Origin: CAYNHZ01 sp964397445
Lineage (GTDB): Bacteria; Bacteroidota; Bacteroidia; Bacteroidales; UBA932
Length of the DNA stretch: 64,000 nt
Direction: 5' to 3'
Assembly (NCBI GenBank): GCA_964397445.1
Contig: CAYNHZ010000001.1
Span: forward strand, 372,001 to 436,000
The stretch's first letter is position 1, and every line of letters begins with the position of its first letter. The position numbers and the translations under genes are program-made. Below, piece by piece: positions 1-7,621 of the stretch. A model generated the notes under the pieces. It was not told the DNA's origin, ran no database searches, and worked only from the letters and a program-made list of their open reading frames with translations.

Positions 1-2590
1 CATTCATAACCTTATCGTACATCTCTTCTGAGTCGATTTGTTCAACTTCTGCTATTGAAGTAGAGCTTTTGATAGGGACAAGTTTTGATGCAAATCCTGA
101 AAATTGGAGATAATCTTTTATCCCGATATTTAAGTCACCCCCTTGAGCAACAAAATAAATAGGTCTGTCCCAATTATAGTTTGCAAGCATATCAAGAACC
201 ATAAGCTCTGATTTGTCAAGATTGTTTTTTCCTGCTGGTAAATTAAGGACAACTGTATCTAATATTTTATCGTAATATTTAGGGGAAACTATCCCGTATT
301 TCTTAACATTTTCTTTATTTACAGGGAGTAAAAGTGTACGGGCAGCTATATAACTATATGACTCTCCATATTTGGTTATCTTAACTTTAGGATTATTGAA
401 GAGATCGATTGCTTCGCGAACCGTTATAGGTCTGTTTACCCTCTCTTCAATAAATGGGAACTCATTAGTGCCATATAGATAGTTTGCCCTTTTTGTGGTA
501 AAAGAAATAGGGTCTGCATCGTATTGTTTCTTTTGCATCTGGTCTATGTACCAATCGGTTCCGAGTAGAGAGGTATTCATTACCCGAGTGTCGAGCCTAA
601 CGCCCTCAACTTCTTGAAGATACCATAATGGGAAGGTGTCGTTGTCACCGTGAGTTACCAAAATAGCATTCTCGTCTAAGGACATAAAATAGTTATATGC
701 AAGATCCCTTGCTGTATATCTGTTACTCCTATTGTGATCGTCCCAATTCTCACTAACCATCAATATAGGGACAAAAAGTAAAACACTTGTAACAATGGAG
801 GCTGTTGCCCATTGTGGTATTTTTATTTTTTCTAATTGTTTTGACAAAAATTGGAAAATAGACATTGCTGCAAAGCCTATCCAAATAGAGAAGAAATAGA
901 AAGATCCCGCATAGGCATAATCCCTCTCCCTGACCTGATATGGTGTCTGATTAAGGTAGATGATTATGGCTATCCCCGTAAGGAGGAATAGAAGCATTGT
1001 AACCCACCAATTTTGTTGGTCTTTGCGAAGTTGGAAGAACAGACCGATAATCCCCAAAAGGAGTGGAAGCATATAATAGTGGTTCTTCGCTTTGTTATTG
1101 ACGAAATAGTCGGGACCTGTGCTTTGATCTCCAAGTCTCCACTTATCGTAAAAACCAATTCCACTTTCCCAATTTCCCTTTAAAGGATCTCCAGGGGCTG
1201 GGCTGTGAAGGTCATTTTGTCTCCCAGCAAAATTCCACATAAAATAGCGAATATACATCCAATTTATCTGGTAATCAAAGAAATAAGCAAGGTTCTCGCC
1301 TATGGAAGGCATCGTTGTATTGCCCCCTTCAATTTGTTGTCCTCCTCCCTTCATATATCTCTGATAGAATCTCTCATATTGGCCATTTGGGCTTTTAGAC
1401 CACATTCTCGGGAATAACATCTTCTCATCTGAAGGATAAACATATGAAATGGGACCATCTGCTTTATAATATTTTCCGTCAAGTGGGGTATAATATTTAT
1501 GATCTTTATAACTAACAGGTTTAGAGGTGAAAGACTCTCCGTAAAGTAGAGGCTTGCTGCCGTATTGTTCACGAGCAAGGTATCTTACAAGGGTAAATGG
1601 ATTATCAGGTTGATACTCATTAGTAGGGGGGTTGTTGGCAGAGCGAATTACGACAACTGCAAATGTCGAATATCCCACAACTATCATCAGAAACGAAAGT
1701 AATATGGTGTTTATTATAACTTTCTCTTTTTTTCTTGTTAGGTATATTGCTAAGAATGTGAGTGCTATCAGGAGAATCATAAAGAATATAGCACCTGAGT
1801 TGAAAGGGAATCCGAAAACATTTACAAATAATAGGTCAAAGTATGAAGCGATTTTTGGTAAAATAGGGATAATGCCCCATAGTATAAATCCAAGTATTAC
1901 TCCAGAAAGTGAAAGGACACCGATACCTCTCCAGAATGAGAATTTTTTAGATTTTTTGTAGTAGTAAACGAAAGCAATTGCAGGTATAACGAGAAGATTT
2001 AATAGGTGAACACCGATAGAGAGTCCCATTAAAAATGCTATAAGAATTATCCACCTGTTTGCATATACTTGATCGGCTTCATCTTCCCATTTGAGGATAG
2101 CCCAGAAAACGACCGCCGTAAATAGTGAGGACATAGAATAGACCTCCCCCTCAACAGCTGAAAACCAGAAAGTGTCCGACCAGCAATATGCAAGAGATCC
2201 TATTGTAGCCGTTCCAAGTATAATTATTGTATTTGGAATAGTGAGAAAACTTTCACCCCCTTTCTCGATGATCTTCCTCCCTAAGTGGGCGATGGTAAGA
2301 AATAAAAAAAGGATGGTAAATGAGGAACAAAATGCACTCATAATGTTGACAGAAATTGCAACATTGGCTTGATCTGCAAAAAGGGTGAAAAATCTTGCGA
2401 TCAATTGAAAGACAGGATTGCCGGGGGCGTGACCAACTTCCAATTTGTATGAGGAGGCAATAAATTCTCCGCAATCCCAAAAACTAACTGTCTGTTCTAC
2501 TGTTAATAAGTATGTAATTGAAGCGATAGCAAAGACTATAAAAGCTACGATTCTGCTTATAAAATTGAATTTCTTTTGTCCCATTATCAT
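1..2590 (-). CDS. DUF2723 family membrane protein (GT-C-like glycosyltransferase), C-terminus beyond window
   Basis: I translated this frame by hand. It is open from the ATG at 2590 to base 1, so at least 863 codons are present and the C-terminus lies outside the window. The N-terminal hydrophobic region is followed by the family hallmark FWDCGEF (about residues 37-43) and VGHAPG, then many membrane segments, then a soluble part with THGDNDTFPLWYLQ. DUF2723 proteins are Bacteroidota polytopic proteins related to GT-C glycosyltransferases and implicated in protein O-glycosylation; the exact activity here is inference. A second ATG at 2584 is possible and would give a 17-base leader from the promoter at 2605-2612, matching several other genes here. 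Divergent from the SUI1 operon. Confidence 0.9.
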   Translation of the reverse strand, partial: MIMGQKKFNFISRIVAFIVFAIASITYLLTVEQTVSFWDCGEFIASSYKLEVGHAPGNPVFQLIARFFTLFADQANVAISVNIMSAFCSSFTILFLFLTIAHLGRKIIEKGGESFLTIPNTIIILGTATIGSLAYCWSDTFWFSAVEGEVYSMSSLFTAVVFWAILKWEDEADQVYANRWIILIAFLMGLSIGVHLLNLLVIPAIAFVYYYKKSKKFSFWRGIGVLSLSGVILGFILWGIIPILPKIASYFDLLFVNVFGFPFNSGAIFFMILLIALTFLAIYLTRKKEKVIINTILLSFLMIVVGYSTFAVVVIRSANNPPTNEYQPDNPFTLVRYLAREQYGSKPLLYGESFTSKPVSYKDHKYYTPLDGKYYKADGPISYVYPSDEKMLFPRMWSKSPNGQYERFYQRYMKGGGQQIEGGNTTMPSIGENLAYFFDYQINWMYIRYFMWNFAGRQNDLHSPAPGDPLKGNWESGIGFYDKWRLGDQSTGPDYFVNNKAKNHYYMLPLLLGIIGLFFQLRKDQQNWWVTMLLFLLTGIAIIIYLNQTPYQVRERDYAYAGSFYFFSIWIGFAAMSIFQFLSKQLEKIKIPQWATASIVTSVLLFVPILMVSENWDDHNRSNRYTARDLAYNYFMSLDENAILVTHGDNDTFPLWYLQEVEGVRLDTRVMNTSLLGTDWYIDQMQKKQYDADPISFTTKRANYLYGTNEFPFIEERVNRPITVREAIDLFNNPKVKITKYGESYSYIAARTLLLPVNKENVKKYGIVSPKYYDKILDTVVLNLPAGKNNLDKSELMVLDMLANYNWDRPIYFVAQGGDLNIGIKDYLQFSGFASKLVPIKSSTSIAEVEQIDSEEMYDKVMN

Positions 2591-2604
2591 TTTGATTTAG
2601 ATGA

Positions 2605-2612
2605 CAAATATA
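2605..2612 (-). promoter_or_regulatory. -7 promoter box of the DUF2723 gene
   Basis: Read on the minus strand this is TATATTTG, an exact match to the Bacteroidetes TAnnTTTG element. The predicted start point is near 2601, 11 or 17 bases before the two candidate ATGs. No clear -33 TTTG is visible. Confidence 0.6.
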
Positions 2613-2644
2613 ATATAAGTGTTTATAACTTGGTTAATTATAGT

Positions 2645-2652
2645 TAATTTTG
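2645..2652 (+). promoter_or_regulatory. -7 promoter box of the SUI1-hemD-rnpA operon
   Basis: TAATTTTG fits TAnnTTTG and lies 17 bases before the SUI1 ATG, giving a predicted leader of about 13 bases. It is back to back with the divergent DUF2723 promoter, so the two share a 78-base intergenic region. Confidence 0.55.
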
Positions 2653-2668
2653 CGGAAAAATTAATTAT

Positions 2669-2986
2669 ATGGGTGTAGTCTATTCAACAAATCCCTATTT
2701 TAAACCAGAAGATAGTCCGAATGATTCGGTTGTCACTTTGTCCCCTTCAAATCAAAAACTTATAGTCTCAATAGATAGACGAAATCGATCCGGGAAACAG
2801 GTGACTATAGTGAAAGGTTTTGTAGGAACAGAAGAGGATCTCTCATCACTATCAAGGACTCTTAAAACAAAATGTGGAGTCGGAGGGGGTGTTAAAGAGG
2901 GAGAAATTTTGATTCAAGGTGATTTTAGAGAGAAAATAGTTGTATTATTAAATTCATTGGGATATGTTGCTAAACGCGGTAACTAA
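2669..2986 (+). CDS. SUI1/YciH-type translation factor
   Basis: A 105-residue SUI1-domain protein (eIF1-like fold, bacterial YciH group). The fold is supported by RRNRSGKQVTIVKGF at residues 37-51 and CGVGGGVKEGEILIQGD at 69-85, the glycine-rich signature. The first 30 residues look unstructured, which is usual for bacterial members. It probably acts at the ribosome during initiation or start-codon selection; the bacterial role is poorly defined. It is the first gene of the operon and its end overlaps the DUF4271 gene by 23 bases. Its presence is notable where several genes appear to have leaderless mRNAs, but any link is speculation. Confidence 0.9.
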   Translation: MGVVYSTNPYFKPEDSPNDSVVTLSPSNQKLIVSIDRRNRSGKQVTIVKGFVGTEEDLSSLSRTLKTKCGVGGGVKEGEILIQGDFREKIVVLLNSLGYVAKRGN

Positions 2987-3674
2987 TAAAGTGCTTTCAA
3001 TAGATAGTGCGTGGGTCTCTTCACCGGTTACCTTTCCAAACATATTAAATAATACCTCAAGTTCCTTTCATATAAGTGAACCGATTGGGATATTTATCCT
3101 ATCAATTCTCGTCTTAATCCTCTTCTTTCATCGATTCTTAATAAAAACAATAGGGGAAAATCTCCGATTTGCCATATACCCTTCTATTTCTAAAGGAAAC
3201 AATAAGGGTGTCTTTAACTTTTTCTTTTTCTTTTCTCTACTATTTTTTATTCCTATTTTCTCTTTCTTATTGAATAGTTTCGGTTTTGTAATTCACGATT
3301 TTTTACGGACCTCTTTATTTATCCTTTCTTTCTTTATTTGCAGGGCTTTCATTCTCTATATAATCTCCTACATATCATCTGATAAGGAGATGTTTGTGGC
3401 TCTAAATAAGTTATTTATATCGTTTTTCATTGTAGTTACTCTATTGTTGTTAATATCTTCACCATCGCTCTATTTTATCAATTCGGAAAACGGTTTATTT
3501 ACCCTGAGAATTGTTATAGCCTCTATAATAGGATTACTATTCTTATTCTATATAATTGAGCTTTTTAAATTATTTTTTTCACTCCAAGTGCCTATTTCTT
3601 TCACCTTTTTGTATCTTTGCACTGTGGAATTTTTACCTATATGTATAATAATTATCACATTTACAAAGGTTTAA
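2964..3674 (+). CDS. DUF4271 integral membrane protein
   Basis: A 236-residue protein with about six hydrophobic spans, starting at residues 36-54 (IGIFILSILVLILFF) and including a phenylalanine-rich span at 81-105. DUF4271 genes commonly precede hemD in Bacteroidales, and here hemD follows after 4 bases, which supports the family call. The function is unknown. The start chosen overlaps SUI1 by 23 bases; the first 35 residues are not strongly hydrophobic, so a later start cannot be excluded. Translational coupling to SUI1 is likely given the overlap. Confidence 0.75.
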   Translation: MLLNAVTNKVLSIDSAWVSSPVTFPNILNNTSSSFHISEPIGIFILSILVLILFFHRFLIKTIGENLRFAIYPSISKGNNKGVFNFFFFFSLLFFIPIFSFLLNSFGFVIHDFLRTSLFILSFFICRAFILYIISYISSDKEMFVALNKLFISFFIVVTLLLLISSPSLYFINSENGLFTLRIVIASIIGLLFLFYIIELFKLFFSLQVPISFTFLYLCTVEFLPICIIIITFTKV

Positions 3675-3678
3675 CAAT

Positions 3679-4419
3679 ATGAAGCTAAAAAATATTCTTA
3701 TTTCTCAACCCTCACCAATCAATGGATCTCCTTATACAGAAATAACAACCAAATATGGTGTTAATGTTGATTTTCTTCCATTTTTCAAGATTGAAACTAT
3801 AGAAGCAAGGGATTTTAGGTCACAAAAAATCAACATTCTTGACCACTCGGCGATTGTATTTACAGCAAGGACTACGATAGATGCGTTTTTCCATATTTGT
3901 GAAGAAACAAGGGTTGTAATTCCTGAAACAATGAAATATTTTTGCTCTTCCGAAGCTGTGGCATTTTACCTATCAAGACATATCACATATAGGAAAAGGA
4001 AAATCTTTTTTGGAGATGGTACAACAGAGTCAATTATCAATATTATATCCAAAAAGCACCAGAAAGAGAAGTTTCTTATTGCCACAACTGACAATGCCAA
4101 ACCTGATGTTGTAAAGATTTTTACAAAAGCTAAATTGCAATTTGATAATGCTGTTTTTTGTAGAACCATCATCAGTGACCTTTCAAAGTTGGATCTAAAA
4201 AAATACCAATTGCTTGTTTTTTACAGTCCTTCAGATGTTAAATCATTATTGGACAATTTCCCGGAGTTTGAACAAAAAGATTTGATGTTTGCGACATTCG
4301 GATCCAATACAGCTAAGGCTATGAAAGCAGCAAAGCTCCATACAGAGATAACAGCACCAACACCGGAAGCCCCTTCTATTGCCAATGCCTTGCTTCTTTA
4401 TATGGAGAAAAGTAAGTAA
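3679..4419 (+). CDS. hemD: Uroporphyrinogen-III synthase
   Basis: A 246-residue protein of the HemD family, which cyclises hydroxymethylbilane to uroporphyrinogen III with inversion of ring D, the branch step to haem, sirohaem and cobalamin. The sequence keeps the two-lobed family pattern: an N-terminal lobe with HSAIVFTARTTIDAFF (about residues 56-71) and a C-terminal lobe with YSPSDVKSLL and ATFGSNTAKAMKAA. Length is normal. It starts 4 bases after the DUF4271 stop and its TAA overlaps the ATG of the next gene (TAATG). A cobalamin branch would fit the B12-dependent ribonucleotide reductase at 28000-30510, but no other tetrapyrrole gene is in the window. Confidence 0.85.
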   Translation: MKLKNILISQPSPINGSPYTEITTKYGVNVDFLPFFKIETIEARDFRSQKINILDHSAIVFTARTTIDAFFHICEETRVVIPETMKYFCSSEAVAFYLSRHITYRKRKIFFGDGTTESIINIISKKHQKEKFLIATTDNAKPDVVKIFTKAKLQFDNAVFCRTIISDLSKLDLKKYQLLVFYSPSDVKSLLDNFPEFEQKDLMFATFGSNTAKAMKAAKLHTEITAPTPEAPSIANALLLYMEKSK

Positions 4420-5222
4420 TGAAAGACTCATATAAATACTTTTCGACCCCTTTTTTTCTACTACTCGTAATATTGATAGTCTCTTGTAGTAAGGTCAATC
4501 CGGCTTATAATAGAGAAAATATCAAAGCAACTTGGATTTCACAAAGTTATGACGGTAATGAATATGCTGATGATAAAAAATTCGTCTATACTTTTGATGA
4601 AAATGGCGGTCTCAAGATGGAGACTATCTTGAATATTGGTAATGGTGATTATAAGTGGGGTAGTAATAGTGTTATCTACGATGTTTATTGTTGCGGACTT
4701 AATCTTTCTGGAGATGTGACAGGGATGTTTGATATTGTCTCACAAGTCAATATAAATCAGCAATATGATATCACAAATTCTTCAGATTCATTAATTACTC
4801 TGAAAAAAGTTATTTATCAAATCAACAAGAATGATGTGGCCACAGATTTTAATCTACTGACAATGAGAAAACTGTCGAAGAAATTTGCTGCTCCTGATTC
4901 TATCCTCGGAATGTGGAAATTCCAGACAAAAGACTTGGAAACATTTGATAAATATGCGATCGAATTTAAAACCAACTCACTCTTTAATTTCTATGAAATA
5001 AAAGATGATGGTTCGCTTCAACTCTACTCCGATGCGGATAATTATAAATTATATGGGGGGTTTCTATTCATAAATCTATTCAACAACCTTCCTTTCGGAA
5101 AAGAAAATCATTGGAGCGTGTTGTGTATCAAAGAGTTACTCTCCTCCCCTTTTAATGGTACTATGACTTTTACTTGTAATGGTCATAATTATACACTAAT
5201 TAAGAATAAGAACCAATCATAA
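4419..5222 (+). CDS. Lipoprotein with two lipocalin-like segments
   Basis: A 267-residue protein with a type II signal peptide: hydrophobic residues 11-21 followed by the lipobox IVSC, lipid-modified Cys23. The mature part seems to hold two similar units, each starting with a tryptophan (IKATWISQ at 35-42 and ILGMWKFQ at 162-169) followed by a Phe/Tyr-rich strand (KFVYTFDENG and YAIEFKTN). This resembles lipocalin-like lipoproteins common in Bacteroidales (DUF4923/DUF5004 type), but I cannot fix the family. It starts inside the hemD stop codon and ends 13 bases before rnpA, so it is cotranscribed with them. No function is assigned. Confidence 0.75.
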   Translation: MKDSYKYFSTPFFLLLVILIVSCSKVNPAYNRENIKATWISQSYDGNEYADDKKFVYTFDENGGLKMETILNIGNGDYKWGSNSVIYDVYCCGLNLSGDVTGMFDIVSQVNINQQYDITNSSDSLITLKKVIYQINKNDVATDFNLLTMRKLSKKFAAPDSILGMWKFQTKDLETFDKYAIEFKTNSLFNFYEIKDDGSLQLYSDADNYKLYGGFLFINLFNNLPFGKENHWSVLCIKELLSSPFNGTMTFTCNGHNYTLIKNKNQS

Positions 5223-5235
5223 TCTGCTTTCAACG

Positions 5236-5580
5236 ATGAAGTTAGCTGAGAAAATATATACTTATGGAAGATCGTTTTTTAGCTATCCATTTAAGGTTTA
5301 TTATATAGATCAGGCAGAGAATGATGTTAACACTGATTCCGAAGCTGATGGTGAGTTATTGATTCATAACCTAATCATTTCCGTCCCGAAAAAGATCTTT
5401 AAAAGGGCTGTGTCCAGAAATAAAATCAGAAGAAGGATTAGGGAGGCATATAGATTAAATAAAGATTCTTTCCAGAATTTATATAGCAAGAGGGTGTTGA
5501 TTGTTTATGTGGCAAATGAGATATTAGAATATAAAAAAATCGAAACCTCCCTCAAATATGTTTTGGAAAAGATTTCTTGA
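5236..5580 (+). CDS. rnpA: Ribonuclease P protein component
   Basis: A 114-residue basic protein that binds the RNase P RNA and helps remove 5' leaders from pre-tRNAs. The family signature FKRAVSRNKIRRRIREAYR is at residues 55-73, with the conserved RN and RRRIRE core. The preceding acidic insert (AENDVNTDSEADGELL, about 27-42) is a loop found in many Bacteroidetes versions. It overlaps yidD by 23 bases, and rnpA-yidD is a widely conserved pair. In most bacteria rpmH lies just upstream; here the upstream partner is the hemD/lipoprotein pair. Confidence 0.92.
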   Translation: MKLAEKIYTYGRSFFSYPFKVYYIDQAENDVNTDSEADGELLIHNLIISVPKKIFKRAVSRNKIRRRIREAYRLNKDSFQNLYSKRVLIVYVANEILEYKKIETSLKYVLEKIS

Positions 5581-5806
5581 AATAGTAAAGGAGATTATTA
5601 GATTTCCCTTTATTTTATTGATAAAATTTTATCAATGTTGTATCTCTCCTTATAAGCCCCAATCGTGCAGATTTACCCCGACGTGTTCAAGTTATGCGTT
5701 GGAAGCTTTCAAAAAGTATGGTGTTTTCAAAGGGTTTTACCTCTCTTTTAGGAGGATATTGAGATGCCATCCTTGGGGAGGAAGTGGCTATGATCCTGTC
5801 CCGTAA
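5558..5806 (+). CDS. yidD: Membrane protein insertion efficiency factor YidD
   Basis: An 82-residue protein with an amphipathic or hydrophobic N-terminus and the diagnostic core YQCCISPYKPQSCRFTPTCSSY, here split for brevity: CCISPYK then CRFTPTCSSYA, followed by RILRCHPW. YidD assists YidC-dependent insertion of membrane proteins at the inner face of the membrane. It overlaps rnpA by 23 bases upstream and overlaps the convergent acyltransferase gene by 19 bases, so no separate terminator fits between the two operons. Confidence 0.93.
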   Translation: MFWKRFLEIVKEIIRFPFILLIKFYQCCISPYKPQSCRFTPTCSSYALEAFKKYGVFKGFYLSFRRILRCHPWGGSGYDPVP

Positions 5807-7599
5807 CCAAATCTGTTTAAAATAATATCAAGATCATCACTCCCTTTTGAGAGAGAGACGAGTTCTTCTTTTGGAACATCTTTGATATTCAGTAAAATTA
5901 GACCATCTAAACAGTAATTAAACTCTTTATCTACATTAAAAGCCAATATCTTTGAGTTAAGTTTGATATACTTCTTAATTAGTGTCGGGAGCCTATATTC
6001 ATTGTCGCTCAATTTCATCATAAATCTGTCAAACCTCTCGATGCTATCCATTTTTTTAGATAAGAGAGAGTTTACATCTACTCTGATAAAGTCTAATTTG
6101 AATGGGTTACGAGGTGTTACGAAATCTTTAAAATAATCGTTGGATTGTTTTGATAGGAGATAATGAACCATAAGGCTTTGGTAGAATGGTGAGTACCACG
6201 AACTGATACTTACAGGTCCGATTAGGTATTTACAATCTTCATATTTTACAACACTATATAAAAGTCCCTTGAGAAGAAGCATAAGGGGAAGTGCCTCTTT
6301 TTGGTATTGAGGAGAAATAAAGGATCTTCCTAATTCAATTGAAACAGAGAGTTGGTCTATAAATGATTTGGAGTAATCGAAGAGTGTCTGGGTGTAAAAT
6401 CCATTAAGTCCGTATTTATTGATAATCTCAGAACCTATTCCGAGTCGATATGCACCGACAATCTCGGAGTTGTCTTTATCCCACAGAAACAGGTGTTTAT
6501 AATAGTTGTCAAAGCTATCCGTATCAAAGGGTTTATTGGTTCCCTCTCCAACCTCTCTAAATGACTCCTCCCTTTTTCTCCCAATCTCTTTTATTAGAGT
6601 GGGGATATCCTCAGGGTTTGCCAAAAAACATTTATAAGAAGAGACTTCAAATAGCAATGATTCTTTTTTTAGAGCATCGATCTCCTTGAGGATCAATTGT
6701 TTGTCTTGTGGTCCTGCTACGGCCTCTTTATATGAGGCTTTTCCGGATGAGTAGTGATTGTCGTATAGATTAGCCTCTAATGCGTAAGTTCTATTGCGAA
6801 GGTACTCTCCATACTCTTTCAAATCTGTATATTCATCAGATTCACTCGGCAATATGGGCTTCCCTATCCTAAGGGTTATAGTTTTGCCATATTTGTTATT
6901 AACCTCATTAGGAAGTCGCATTGTCCTTAATATAGGATGAATTTTTCCTAAAATGTGAAATAATTTTGAATTTGAGCCATCAAAATATACAGGTATTACC
7001 GGAACGTTACAATTCTTAATGAGTTTAATCATTGCAGGTTGCCATAATTTATCCGATGGATATTTATTGCCATAATATGTTGAAACTTCACCTGCAGGGA
7101 AAAGAGCTAATCCTCCCCCTTTTTCAACGAGGTCTCTTGCAGAGCGAAGCCCTGAAAAGCTGTTTTTTATCTTCTTATTGTCAGAGAAGGGGTTTACAGG
7201 GAGAAAGATCTCTTTCAGATTTTCTATGTGTGAGAGTAAGAAATTTGTAAGAATCTTGAAATCAGGTCTCTTCTGAGAAACGGTGTTATATAAAACCATC
7301 CCATCCCATCCACCGAAGGGGTGATTGGATACAATAATAAAAGGCCCTTCAGAGGGGATAGAGTCCAATTCCTCAATTCTTATATCATATTTGATATGAT
7401 ATGCTTTCATAGCTCCGTCAATAAACTCTCTTCCATAAAGGTGGGAATATTGCGGAAATAATTTATTTATTCTGCAAAACCCCATCAAACGCATTGCACA
7501 CGAGGCAATAATGGTCCCGAGAGGGTTGTTCATTCTAATTGCCCTCTTTATGTCAGAGATATTGACTAATTTTGTTTGAGATTTAGAGTTTTTAGTCAT
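5788..7599 (-). CDS. Bifunctional aminolipid acyltransferase (OlsF-like: PlsC domain + OlsB/GNAT domain)
   Basis: A 603-residue fusion. The N-terminal half is a 1-acylglycerol-phosphate-type acyltransferase with the HX4D motif NHPFGGWDG at residues 92-100 (His93, Asp99) and an ALFPAGEVS motif near 170. The C-terminal half resembles the OlsB/hemolysin acetyltransferase fold (REVGEG...SEIVGAYRLG). This order matches OlsF of Serratia and Flavobacterium, where the C-terminal domain N-acylates an amino acid and the N-terminal domain adds the second chain. The product here is probably an ornithine or glycine lipid; which one cannot be read from sequence. I chose ATG 7599 over an upstream TTG at 7608 because the TTG lies inside the promoter box. 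Confidence 0.8.
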   Translation of the reverse strand: MTKNSKSQTKLVNISDIKRAIRMNNPLGTIIASCAMRLMGFCRINKLFPQYSHLYGREFIDGAMKAYHIKYDIRIEELDSIPSEGPFIIVSNHPFGGWDGMVLYNTVSQKRPDFKILTNFLLSHIENLKEIFLPVNPFSDNKKIKNSFSGLRSARDLVEKGGGLALFPAGEVSTYYGNKYPSDKLWQPAMIKLIKNCNVPVIPVYFDGSNSKLFHILGKIHPILRTMRLPNEVNNKYGKTITLRIGKPILPSESDEYTDLKEYGEYLRNRTYALEANLYDNHYSSGKASYKEAVAGPQDKQLILKEIDALKKESLLFEVSSYKCFLANPEDIPTLIKEIGRKREESFREVGEGTNKPFDTDSFDNYYKHLFLWDKDNSEIVGAYRLGIGSEIINKYGLNGFYTQTLFDYSKSFIDQLSVSIELGRSFISPQYQKEALPLMLLLKGLLYSVVKYEDCKYLIGPVSISSWYSPFYQSLMVHYLLSKQSNDYFKDFVTPRNPFKLDFIRVDVNSLLSKKMDSIERFDRFMMKLSDNEYRLPTLIKKYIKLNSKILAFNVDKEFNYCLDGLILLNIKDVPKEELVSLSKGSDDLDIILNRFGYGTGS

Positions 7600-7605
7600 C
7601 GACGG

Positions 7606-7613
7606 CAAATATA
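7606..7613 (-). promoter_or_regulatory. -7 promoter box of the OlsF-like gene
   Basis: TATATTTG on the minus strand, exact TAnnTTTG. The ATG follows after only six bases, so the predicted transcript starts about three bases before the start codon. The extended string TATATTTGCCGTC is identical to that in front of tRNA-Gln (15824-15836). Confidence 0.55.
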
Positions 7614-7621
7614 GAAAATTT

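Noticed and set aside
7600..7608. TTG start for the OlsF-like protein at 7608
   Set aside because: The TTG overlaps the last bases of the promoter box, so it would be upstream of the transcript start; ATG 7599 is used.
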